Shown here in pieces: positions 1 through 5,803 of a DNA stretch of 7,925 nt (position 1 is its first letter; each line of letters starts with the position of its first letter). Location of the stretch: the NCBI GenBank assembly GCA_027445725.1, contig DAIAVG010000060.1, forward strand, positions 1-7,925, written 5' to 3'. The stretch comes from Acidithiobacillus sp. (lineage in GTDB: Bacteria > Pseudomonadota > Gammaproteobacteria > Acidithiobacillales > Acidithiobacillaceae). Under the pieces are notes generated by a model, which saw only the letters and a program-made list of their open reading frames with translations, searched no databases and had not been told where the DNA came from. The position numbers and the translations under genes are program-made.

Positions 1-453
1 TGCAAGGCGGAAAGTCATAAGGTGGACGGCGTCGAGCGCAAGCTCTGGGTTCATCGCAAGGGCGCTACCCGCGCGTTCGGTCCGGGGCACTCGGCCCTGC
101 CGGAGCGCTACCGGGCCGTGGGACAGCCCGTCATCATCGGCGGCAGCATGGGGACGGGCTCTTACATTTTGGCCGGGATGGCGGAGAGCGAGGAGCGGGC
201 CTTTTCCTCAGCCAGCCACGGCGCCGGCCGGGCCATGAGCCGCCATCAGGCCCTCAAGCAGTGGCACGGCCGGGAGCTCATCGACGAGTTGGCTGGCCGG
301 GGTATCCTCATCCGCACCCGTTCCATGCGCGGAGCCGCAGAGGAAGCGCCGGGGGCGTACAAGGACGTGGACCTGGTCGCCGAGGCCACGGAGAAGGCGG
401 GCTTGGCGCGCAGGGTGGTCTTCCTGCGTCCCAAGGTCTGCATCAAGGGGTGA
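1..453 (+). CDS. rtcB: RtcB RNA-splicing ligase, C-terminal part (5' end outside window)
   Basis: RtcB joins RNA 2',3'-cyclic phosphate (or 3'-phosphate) ends to 5'-OH ends, using GTP and Mn2+ through a histidine-GMP intermediate. It works in RNA repair and, in some lineages, tRNA splicing. The frame is open from base 1, so this is the last 150 residues of a protein usually about 400-480 long. Visible signatures are VHRKGATRAF (His at visible residue 18, equivalent to the guanylylated His337 of E. coli), GGSMGTGSY, SASHGAGRAMSR and the terminal KG, where family members place a GMP-contacting lysine. The GTG at 22 is internal, since the conserved sequence continues upstream of it. All visible active-site motifs are intact, so the enzyme is probably functional. 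The gene leads a plus-strand cluster, with 76 bases to the next start. The family call is very secure. Confidence 0.95.
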   Translation, partial: CKAESHKVDGVERKLWVHRKGATRAFGPGHSALPERYRAVGQPVIIGGSMGTGSYILAGMAESEERAFSSASHGAGRAMSRHQALKQWHGRELIDELAGRGILIRTRSMRGAAEEAPGAYKDVDLVAEATEKAGLARRVVFLRPKVCIKG

Positions 454-529
454 GCAAAGCCCGCGGGAGCAAAAAACATCTCCGCCAACTGCTGTTTTTG
501 GGGTAATGGATAGAGAGGAAGGTGACACC

Positions 530-1045
530 ATGGATAAGGATAAGAAACATCTCATCGTCGGCAACGACAAGCGCAAGCTGCGTACCCTGCTGGATCACAT
601 CATCGCCGGTAGCGGTTGGCCCGTGGCCGGCATCCGAGGCGTCCCCGTGAGCGACGTGGTCCATGGACCTCATACGGGTTACCTGCTGCAGGACCTCGGC
701 AGCGGTGAGGAGGCACTGGCGGCTTCCATGGACTTTTCCGGTCCCCCCATGGTGGAGAAGTTCGGCGTGGACACGGCGGCCATTGATTATATCGTCGGTG
801 CTTGCCGCCGCCAGTTCCTCGAGTCCCGGCTCGTTATTATCGACGAGATTGGCCCCATCGAGCTGTCTTCGGACCTGTTTTACACTTGGGTGGCGGAGGT
901 CTTGGAGGGTCTCAGTCCGGTAGTGGCCATCGTGGACCGGCCCTACCTATCCACATACGCCCGTTTCGGGCGGGTGCACGAAGTACGGGACGACGCCGAT
1001 CTGGAAGCCGTGCAGGACGCCATCCTCATCGCCGTGCAGCCATAG
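530..1045 (+). CDS. THEP1-like NTPase (NTPase_1/DUF265 family) with degenerate Walker A
   Basis: This 171-residue protein resembles the THEP1 nucleoside-triphosphatase family (PF03266) over its whole length. Matches include PVAGIRGVPV near residues 31-40, GPPMVEKFGVD at 71-81 and an intact Walker B, LVIIDEIGPIEL, at 101-112. The N-terminal P-loop is badly altered. Where the family has GxxGxGKTTLL, residues 11-21 read GNDKRKLRTLL, so the nucleotide-binding Lys and Thr are replaced by Leu and Arg. The frame is otherwise open and codon use looks normal, so it seems to be a maintained gene with changed or lost NTPase activity. I chose ATG 530 because AGGAAGG at 516-522 is well placed. An upstream in-frame ATG at 506 has no such site. 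It lies 76 bases after rtcB and is probably co-transcribed with it. Its function here is unknown; a link to RtcB is only inference. Confidence 0.8.
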   Translation: MDKDKKHLIVGNDKRKLRTLLDHIIAGSGWPVAGIRGVPVSDVVHGPHTGYLLQDLGSGEEALAASMDFSGPPMVEKFGVDTAAIDYIVGACRRQFLESRLVIIDEIGPIELSSDLFYTWVAEVLEGLSPVVAIVDRPYLSTYARFGRVHEVRDDADLEAVQDAILIAVQP

Positions 1046-1048
1046 GCT

Positions 1049-1159
1049 ATGCCCGTCCACAACGCCGCCCCATATGCAGCCGCCCTGATTCGCCACCTGC
1101 AGGACGTACCCGGCGTGAAGGAGTTGCGGCCACCGCTGGCGGCGACCATGAACGGCTAG
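1049..1159 (+). CDS. possible small ORF, 36 residues, unknown function
   Basis: A 36-codon frame starts three bases after the stop of the THEP1-like gene and ends eight bases before the likely start of the DUF72 gene, so it fills the gap neatly. It begins MPVHNAAPYAAALIRHLQDV and has strong GC bias at third codon positions, like the flanking genes. The DUF72 frame over the same bases is arginine- and proline-rich and does not look like protein. No Shine-Dalgarno sequence is evident, so translation would depend on coupling to the upstream gene. I recognise no family. It could equally be the decayed end of a longer gene. Confidence 0.35.
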   Translation: MPVHNAAPYAAALIRHLQDVPGVKELRPPLAATMNG

Positions 1160-1167
1160 GCCGCGGC

Positions 1168-1914
1168 GTGCGGAAGCCGGTTTCACCGTCTTACCACATC
1201 GGCTGCTCCGGCTGGCATTACGCCCATTGGGTCGGGGCGTTTTATCCGGCTGACCTGCCTTCGACACGCTGGTTGGCCTTTTACGCCGGGCGCTTCCATA
1301 CGGTGGAGATCAACAACAGCTTCTATCGATTGCCCAGCGAGAAGTGCCTGCGCGCCTGGCATGACGGCACGCCCGCAGGCTTCCTCTTCGCCCTCAAGGC
1401 CAGTCGCTTCATCACCCACATGAAAAAACTCAAGGATTCCGAGGCGTCACTAGCCCGGCTCCTGGGGCGCGTGGAAAGCCTGGGGGAGAAACTGGGACCC
1501 GTCCTCTTCCAACTGCCACCCCACTGGAGACGAAATGCCGAACGCCTGGAGGGATTTTTACGGGTGCTGCCCTCCGGACACCGCTACGCCTTCGAGATAC
1601 GCGACCCAAGCTGGCATCATCCAGAGATCTACGCGCTACTCAAGGCCTATAACGCCGCCTTTTGCATCTTCGACATCGCGGGTTTTCAATCTCCCATCCA
1701 ACTGACGACCGATTTCGCCTATATCCGGCTGCACGGCCCCAGCCTCGCCGCCTATGCCGGCTGCTACACGACTGAGGCCCTTAGGGCTTGGGCGGCGCGC
1801 ATCCGGACTTGGGATCTGCACACCGTTTATGTCTACTTCGACAATGACCAGGCCGCCTACGCCACCCACAATGCTCTGGAGCTCATGGGAATACTCGGAC
1901 TATCGAGTCCTTGA
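1168..1914 (+). CDS. DUF72 family protein (YecE-like, COG1801)
   Basis: This is a 248-residue member of the DUF72 family, a TIM-barrel-like group with no firmly established biochemical role. The family pattern is clear: IGCSGWHYAHW near residues 11-21, then WLAFYAGRFHTVEINNSFYR, TPAGFLFALKASRFITHMKK, GPVLFQLPP, YAFEIRDPSW, and near the C-terminus AYIRLHGP and VYVYFDNDQAAYATHNALEL. The frame is open far upstream, but the family pattern begins only around 1195. The GTG at 1168 gives the usual length of about 240-250 residues. An AGG at 1158-1160 is a weak ribosome site for it, so the exact start is uncertain. The protein is complete at its C-terminus. It lies in the rtcB to thpR cluster and is probably co-transcribed with its neighbours. 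No substrate can be inferred from the sequence. Confidence 0.88.
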   Translation: MRKPVSPSYHIGCSGWHYAHWVGAFYPADLPSTRWLAFYAGRFHTVEINNSFYRLPSEKCLRAWHDGTPAGFLFALKASRFITHMKKLKDSEASLARLLGRVESLGEKLGPVLFQLPPHWRRNAERLEGFLRVLPSGHRYAFEIRDPSWHHPEIYALLKAYNAAFCIFDIAGFQSPIQLTTDFAYIRLHGPSLAAYAGCYTTEALRAWAARIRTWDLHTVYVYFDNDQAAYATHNALELMGILGLSSP

Positions 1915-1917
1915 ATT

Positions 1918-2190
1918 CGGGACGGGTTATTATTCCGTCCGCCATTGTCTGGGACGAATGGCCGGCTTTTTCCCGACCCTATGGGCGCTGCCCTTTTCCT
2001 GGTGGACCCTGACGGCGGGTTTTCTCTTCTTGAGGTTTTTCGATATGCTCAACCCATGGCCCATATCCAGGCTTGACCGGCGTATTTGCACGGAGGACCG
2101 GGTATCATGTTGGATGACCTCGCGGCAACGTTGTCGGCGATGTTGATTCTGCGGACCCTGCTCTTAGAAACCGTGTCTCAGGCCGGTTAG
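1918..2190 (+). pseudogene. pgpA: pgpA remnant (phosphatidylglycerophosphatase A, C-terminal part, frameshifted)
   Basis: The 280 bases between the DUF72 gene and thpR contain the C-terminal half of PgpA, the membrane enzyme that dephosphorylates phosphatidylglycerophosphate, broken over three frames. RVIIPSAIVWDEW is read from about 1923 to 1961, matching the family SIVWDE motif. Then GFFPTLWALPF and LRFFDMLNPWPISRLDRR follow in a second frame (about 1958-2083), matching E. coli FRILDMWKPWPIRWFDR. Then HGGPGIMLDDLAATLSAML is read in a third frame from 2089 to the stop at 2188-2190, matching HGGMGIMIDD. The first 90-100 residues are absent, because the intact DUF72 gene ends at 1914. Two frameshifts (near 1958 and 2085) plus the truncation make this a dead fragment. 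A functional copy probably exists elsewhere in the genome, since the enzyme is part of phospholipid synthesis. I judge the assignment secure from the ordered motifs. Confidence 0.85.
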
Positions 2191-2194
2191 GGCG

Positions 2195-2701
2195 ATGGGG
2201 GAACGACGTTTTTTCTTTGCCGCCTGGCCGCCGACTGACGTGCTTTCCGCCTTGCGCCTGCGCCTGGCTCAGTTCCACCAACGGGACTGGCCGCCGGCCG
2301 GTCGCTGCGAACTCCCCCAGCGCTGGCATCTTACCCTTTTTTATTTAGGGGCATCCGACCCTACCCGCTTGCAAAAACGTCTGGATGATTTATGGCCGGG
2401 GCCGTTCCCGATCACCCTCGGATTCGATAGAATAGGGGCATTCAGGGGCGGCCGGGTGCTATGGATCGGTGGCCAGGAGGCACCGTCGGCATTGACGCAA
2501 TGGCGGCGGGGGTGGTTGGCGGAAGACGGTGTCGAGGCAAGTCCGTTTCTACCCCATGTCACCCTGCTGCGGTCACCTCGTCCTTGGTCCTGGGAGGAAA
2601 AGTCCATCGAGCCTTTATACTGGACCCTGCAGGAATTGACGCTGGTGGCATCCAGCGGCGGACAGTACACCGTGCTGCGTCGCTGGCCAATGGTTTCTTG
2701 A
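2195..2701 (+). CDS. thpR: RNA 2',3'-cyclic phosphodiesterase ThpR (2H phosphoesterase, LigT family)
   Basis: This 168-residue protein is a 2H-superfamily phosphoesterase of the ThpR/LigT group, which hydrolyses 2',3'-cyclic phosphate RNA ends to 2'-phosphates. Some members also ligate tRNA halves in vitro. The N-terminus MGERRFFFAAWPPTDVLSAL is typical of the family. Both catalytic HxTx motifs are present: HLTLFYLG at residues 45-52 and HVTLLRSP from 121. Length is close to the usual 175-190. The start ATG at 2195 lies four bases after the stop of the pgpA remnant. The ribosome site is poor (TAGGG, very close to the ATG). It converges on the minus-strand sixA gene, leaving 23 bases between their stops, and I see no clear hairpin terminator there. 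The protein appears complete and functional. Its sharing of a substrate type with RtcB upstream is noteworthy. Confidence 0.9.
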   Translation: MGERRFFFAAWPPTDVLSALRLRLAQFHQRDWPPAGRCELPQRWHLTLFYLGASDPTRLQKRLDDLWPGPFPITLGFDRIGAFRGGRVLWIGGQEAPSALTQWRRGWLAEDGVEASPFLPHVTLLRSPRPWSWEEKSIEPLYWTLQELTLVASSGGQYTVLRRWPMVS

Positions 2702-2724
2702 AGTGCCGCCCTGGCCATCTCGAC

Positions 2725-3207
2725 TCAGCGGTCTGCAAGACCAGTCAGCGCCTTGGGATGGGCGTACCAACGCAGCGTACCGCTCAAAGCGCCATCCTCA
2801 TCCAGGTCAATCGCCAGCGCTGCTGCGGTCTTGATCGGCAGCACGGCACCAGCGAGCCGTTCGGCCCAGCTTCCCAGATGGGGTTGATGACCCACCAGGA
2901 TCAAGACCTTGGGCTGAGGATCCAGGTTCTGCCAATCGCTGGCGAGGGCATCCAGATCACCCGCCGATATGGCGTCGTGCTCCCGAATCTTTTTAACCTT
3001 AAAGGCGTTAGCGAGGATATCGGCGGTCTGGCGGGCACGTGGCAAAGGGCTGGTCCAGATCACGACTTTCCCTGACACGCAAAGTCGCAATCCTTTCGCC
3101 ATGCCCTTTACCACCGAACGTCCTGTGGCGGTCAGCTCCCGCTCATCATCAGAGGACCGCAGCGTCGGGTCTTCCGCCTTACCATGCCGCACCAATACGA
3201 GTTGCAT
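2725..3207 (-). CDS. sixA: SixA-type phosphohistidine phosphatase (histidine phosphatase superfamily)
   Basis: This 160-residue protein matches the small histidine phosphatase SixA, which removes phosphate from phosphohistidine on HPt domains or the nitrogen phosphotransferase system in E. coli (161 residues there). The N-terminus MQLVLVRHGKAED carries the catalytic RHG at residues 7-9. DERELTATGR and TSPLPRARQTADIL are the family arginine regions. The second catalytic histidine is in LVGHQPHLG at 107, and it may use His110 as well. The frame extends 22 codons further upstream, but ATG 3207 places RHG at the proper distance. It also has a strong GGAGGAA site eight bases before it (3216-3222 on the opposite strand). 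The protein is cytoplasmic, with no signal peptide. It stands alone, convergent with thpR. Its partner cannot be named from this window. Confidence 0.88.
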   Translation of the reverse strand: MQLVLVRHGKAEDPTLRSSDDERELTATGRSVVKGMAKGLRLCVSGKVVIWTSPLPRARQTADILANAFKVKKIREHDAISAGDLDALASDWQNLDPQPKVLILVGHQPHLGSWAERLAGAVLPIKTAAALAIDLDEDGALSGTLRWYAHPKALTGLADR

Positions 3208-3363
3208 AGTCTTTATTCCTCCCCCGCCAGAGCTGATGCGCCTGCGCGCTATCAGCCGGACAATAATGACCAACCTCTGTAAGGTGGGTCATGGCCGTCA
3301 TCCACAGGGCGATTTTACCGGTTTGCATAATCAATTACGAGAGATAGCGGAACAAAACCGAAC

Positions 3364-3369
3364 TATACT
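3364..3369 (+). promoter_or_regulatory. possible -10 box for the SHOCT/WxxGxW operon
   Basis: TATACT lies 41 bases before the SHOCT gene start, in the AT-richer 202-base gap between divergent genes. No convincing -35 hexamer is found at 16-18 bases; TTACGA is 23 bases away. It may be a weak or activator-dependent promoter. The rest of the gap holds no gene that I can see. Confidence 0.25.
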
Positions 3370-3409
3370 TGCTTCGGGGAGAGTTGTTCCCGCGACAGGA
3401 GATCCGTTG

Positions 3410-3823
3410 ATGAACCGTATAGATACATCACAGCGAAAAAAGGGAATCCGGATAGCCGCCACGGCGGGCTTCCTGATGGCGACGGCGCCTGCCTTGGCCT
3501 TGGCACAGACGACCACCAACACGCCAGGCCCAACGTTAGATTTTTATCCCGGCCCGGACATGATGGGGAGTTGGGGTCCCGGCATGATGGGCGCTTTTGG
3601 ACTGTTTTGGGGGTTGCTGTGCCTGCTGGCCCTCGTGGGGATCGTGGGCGGCATTCTGTTTCTGATCCGCGGGGCTTTTGCATGCAGGCATCGCCATGGG
3701 TGCCGGAGCGGCATGGCCGACAACGGAAATGCCGCCGCCCTCAAACTCCTGGACGAGCGCTATGCGCGCGGCGAGATCCAGCGTGATGAGTGGCTTGAAA
3801 AGCGGGGGGATCTGGGAAAATGA
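3410..3823 (+). CDS. small exported/membrane protein with C-terminal SHOCT domain
   Basis: The protein has 137 residues. Residues 1-32 form a signal peptide: a basic start with RKKG, a hydrophobic run, and ALALA followed by Q. A short linker rich in Gly, Met and Pro (about 45-61, with two MMG motifs) leads to one membrane span at about 62-88. A His/Cys/Arg patch, ACRHRHGCRSG, follows at 91-101. The C-terminal 30 residues (about 107-133, ALKLLDERYARGEIQRDEWLEK) are a typical SHOCT domain, a short helical module found at the C-terminus of many membrane proteins. ATG 3410 has CAGGAGA seven bases upstream. The stop overlaps the next start (ATGA, 3820-3823), so the two are translationally coupled. 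The role is unknown. The HRHGC patch could bind metal, but that is a guess. Confidence 0.8.
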   Translation: MNRIDTSQRKKGIRIAATAGFLMATAPALALAQTTTNTPGPTLDFYPGPDMMGSWGPGMMGAFGLFWGLLCLLALVGIVGGILFLIRGAFACRHRHGCRSGMADNGNAAALKLLDERYARGEIQRDEWLEKRGDLGK

Positions 3824-4161
3824 GCGCATATAAGAGATGGCGAGCAGTATGGGCGGTGGGATGGCTCGCGGTCCTGAGTGGTTGTGTGGTGGCACCTGGA
3901 CCTGCCTATGTGCAGGGGCCGGTTCCTGGGGCCGTCGTCGTGCCTGGGCCGCCGCCGCCGCTGCCGGTGATAGTGGCTCCACCAGCTCCGGCAATGGGCA
4001 TGGTATGGATGCCAGGGACTTGGATTTGGCGGGGACAATGGATATGGGGGCCGGGGCGCTGGGTCTATCCACCCTATCCCTACGCCCGCTGGGTGCCGGA
4101 CCACTGGTGGCATAGAGATGGGCGCTGGTTCTGGGGCCGGGGCCACTGGATGAGGCGCTAG
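3820..4161 (+). CDS. tryptophan-rich WxxGxW-repeat lipoprotein
   Basis: This 113-residue protein starts with a lipoprotein signal: a basic N-terminus, a hydrophobic segment and the lipobox LSGC with the lipidated Cys at residue 22. Next comes a Pro/Val/Gly-rich stretch (about 24-58). The C-terminal half holds at least three WxxGxW motifs: WMPGTW at 63-68, WGPGRW at 76-81 and WGRGHW at 105-110. This is the YXWGXW/WXXGXW repeat family, which is of unknown function. By my count 15 of 113 residues are Trp, 12 of them after residue 62. It is probably anchored to the outer membrane facing the periplasm. It overlaps the SHOCT gene by four bases, which implies one operon and a shared envelope role. 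There is nothing to define a ligand. Confidence 0.8.
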   Translation: MSAYKRWRAVWAVGWLAVLSGCVVAPGPAYVQGPVPGAVVVPGPPPPLPVIVAPPAPAMGMVWMPGTWIWRGQWIWGPGRWVYPPYPYARWVPDHWWHRDGRWFWGRGHWMRR

Positions 4162-4167
4162 CCGCCT

Positions 4168-4266
4168 ATGTCTTGGTACCAGCGACGACTGGCGCATGCA
4201 GTCCAGCGACGCGCCCGGCCTTTCACCCAGGTCGGCAGCGTGCCGCAGGAATTACCGCACGGATAG
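4168..4266 (+). other. short ORF of 32 codons after the lipoprotein gene, doubtful
   Basis: The 121 bases from the lipoprotein stop to the next small ORF contain this frame, beginning MSWYQRRLAHAVQRRARPF. It has no clear ribosome site and matches no family I recognise. I list it to describe the gap, not as a confident gene. No terminator hairpin is evident here. Confidence 0.12.
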
Positions 4267-4282
4267 GCACTGTGAGGGGGAG

Positions 4283-4381
4283 ATGAAACAACTTTCGCAA
4301 CCAGCCTATCTCAAACGCTGGATCAAGACAGCACGACGCGAATTAGCCTCGGAAGATTACATCTACGATGATGTTTACTGA
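4283..4381 (+). CDS. possible small protein, 32 residues, unknown
   Basis: The frame begins MKQLSQPAYLKRWIKTARRE and ends in an acidic, tyrosine-rich tail (EDYIYDDVY). A purine run GAGGGGGAG at 4274-4282 directly precedes the ATG, so the ribosome site is strong but closely spaced. The basic-then-acidic layout looks protein-like. I recognise no family. It marks the boundary between the GC-rich housekeeping part and the accessory region, and it could be a surviving end of a deleted gene. Evidence is limited to the ribosome site and composition. Confidence 0.3.
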   Translation: MKQLSQPAYLKRWIKTARRELASEDYIYDDVY

Positions 4382-4413
4382 GGCAACAGCATGTGGAAAA
4401 GATGAAAATACCA

Positions 4414-4419
4414 TATAAT
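4414..4419 (+). promoter_or_regulatory. consensus -10 box (TATAAT) upstream of the fic remnant
   Basis: A perfect TATAAT sits in a locally AT-rich stretch, about 35 bases before the ATG at 4454. No good -35 is found at the usual spacing (ATGTGG at 4391-4396). The ATG has a GGAGAG site at 4443-4448. Promoter and ribosome site thus outlived the decay of the gene they served. Confidence 0.35.
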
Positions 4420-4453
4420 ATTGACTGGTTATATTGAGGACCGGAGAGATGCC

Positions 4454-5385
4454 ATGCGCCCATCGCTCGCGTTTGAGCTTCATCGGAATGTCTTAGTCGA
4501 AAGTTGGTGGGCGTAGTGAATCCTTTTTATGCGAAGCTGGAGCGGATATCAAGGCCACGCTCTTGGCCCAGATCCGCAATCTCTGGACCCACACGTCCAC
4601 GGCGATCGAGGGGAATAGCCTCACACTCGGTTGATACCGCCTTCGTCCTTGAGGAAGGACTTACCGTTGCCGGCAAACCGCTGCGACCATCAGGAAATCT
4701 ATGGTCATGCCAAAGCCATAGAGATTGTCTACGCATTGATGGATAAGCAATCATCCCTGCAAGGAAGAGGATTTGTTTGCGCTGCATCGTGCCATACTTA
4801 CTGAAGCGGTAATGGATATCTACAAGCCTGTAGGAAAGTGGGAAAATGAATCTAATTTCACCAACCATATCGGGAATGACGCCGCCAACATCTACGAGAG
4901 TTCCCTGCACCGGAAAAAGTCCCTACATTAATGTCGCAATGGCTGGAAAAGTTGAACGGATTTTGCACAAAGCCCTTAATGGGGACCAATGCGGTGGAAG
5001 CATATGCGGGTCTTCATCTCGATTTCGTCACGATCCGCCCCTTTTTTGACGGTAATGGCCGGGTGGCGCGTCTGATTGCCAATCTTCCGTTCTACGCTCA
5101 GGTTTCCCGCCTATTGTGGTACCCACAGAAGCCCGTCAGGAATATAAAAGATCGATATCCGACTATCAAACCACCATTCCTGAACTGGAGGGGTTAGAAA
5201 CCCTGTCTGATCTTCCCGACAACCTGGAAAGGGATCGCTTCAGAGGCTTGTGTCGTGGCTATTGGGAACCGACCCAGGCATTGTTACGGGAGGCGATGGA
5301 AGTGCAGGAAAAAAGAAATGTCAAACGATCCGCCGCGCCAGGGTACGAAGAGGGCCACGACACGGGTGATAATTTCGGCAGGTAG
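4454..5385 (+). pseudogene. fic: Fic-family protein gene, multiply frameshifted, catalytic His replaced
   Basis: Joined across frames, this is a Fic-domain protein, a family that AMPylates or otherwise modifies target proteins. The order is: MRPSLAFELHRNVLVE (4454-4501); then ADIKATLLAQIRNLWTHT and AIEGNSLTLG (to about 4631); TAFVLEEGLTVAGKPLR (about 4636-4686); HQEIYGHAKAIEIVYALM (from 4688); EEDLFALHRAILTEAVMDIY and KPVG (from 4764); LREFPAPEKVPTLMSQWLEK (about 4892-4951); AYAGLHLDFVTIRPFFDGNG and RVARLIA; finally VPTEARQEYKRSISDYQ through to the stop at 5383-5385. Frame changes fall near 4502, 4631, 4686, 4763, 4880 and 5087. The Fic motif HPFxDGNGR reads RPFFDGNGR at about 5035-5061, so the catalytic His is Arg. 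No intact product is possible. The first 16 residues also resemble the N-terminus of MNT-type nucleotidyltransferase antitoxins, so the 5' end may be a fusion relic. Confidence 0.87.
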
Positions 5386-5499
5386 GTCGATTTCACTTGT
5401 TCATTGACAGAAGGGATCATTTTGGCATTTGACAAGTCACCTTCCCCCATAACCAGGCAGAATGCATCATTCCGTCGCATGCCCTGATCTAAGCCATCA

Positions 5500-5803
5500 T
5501 CAGACGGCAAGGGGAGCGTGCTTGACCTTTGGGGATCCGGCTTGGCGAGCTTGCCAAAGATCATAGGCTGCCTGCTGGGCAATCCAGGCATCCGCACGGC
5601 TGCCGTTCTCGACTCCGAGCCATCCTTCGAGGCGTAGAGCCATCTCTGGAGAAATCCTAGCAATTCCATTGAGCACTCGGGACAGAGTAGAGCGCGTCAC
5701 ACCGAGTTGTTCGGCCGCATCCGTTACCGTCAATCCTAGAGCGGGCAAGATATCGTCCCGCAGGATTAGTCCAAGATGTGGTGGGTTTGTACATAGGGCT
5801 CAT
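5500..5803 (-). pseudogene. higA: HigA-family XRE antitoxin with 1-base frameshift near the start
   Basis: HigA antitoxins bind the HigB ribonuclease toxin and repress their own operon through an N-terminal helix-turn-helix. Removing one base from the GGG run at 5783-5785 restores a 100-residue protein from the ATG at 5803: MSPMYKPPHLGLILRDDILP, then the HTH region TDAAEQLGVTRSTLSRVLNG (about 27-46), RISPEMALRLEGWLG and the typical C-terminal AAYDLWQARQ. That is the usual length and order of the family. As it stands, the ATG frame is out of register after about seven codons. The frame carrying the HTH has a stop just upstream and no ATG. A TTG at 5748 could still start an 82-residue form that keeps the HTH but lacks the first 18-20 residues. 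I call it a pseudogene. Residual DNA binding cannot be excluded. Confidence 0.78.

Noticed and set aside
460..467. CCCGCGGG palindrome followed by an A-run after rtcB, considered as a terminator
   Set aside because: It has no loop and no T-run on the sense strand, so it cannot form a standard intrinsic terminator for rtcB.
802..1167. Extended N-terminus of the DUF72 frame, overlapping the THEP1-like gene
   Set aside because: The extra 122 residues are Arg/Pro/Gly-rich, match nothing, and overlap a recognised gene; family similarity starts only near 1195.
2461..3075. Long plus-strand frame of 204 codons
   Set aside because: It runs through the 3' half of thpR and antisense to sixA, both recognised by motifs; its translation shows no family pattern.
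3536..4072. Long minus-strand frames opposite the SHOCT and WxxGxW genes
   Set aside because: Pro/Ala/His-rich translations are by-products of GC-rich coding on the other strand; no ribosome site or family signature.
5259..5669. Minus-strand frame of 136 codons over the fic 3' end and the higA 3' end
   Set aside because: It overlaps two recognised remnants and has no recognisable motif. The short stretch 5386-5499 between them holds nothing else that I can identify.
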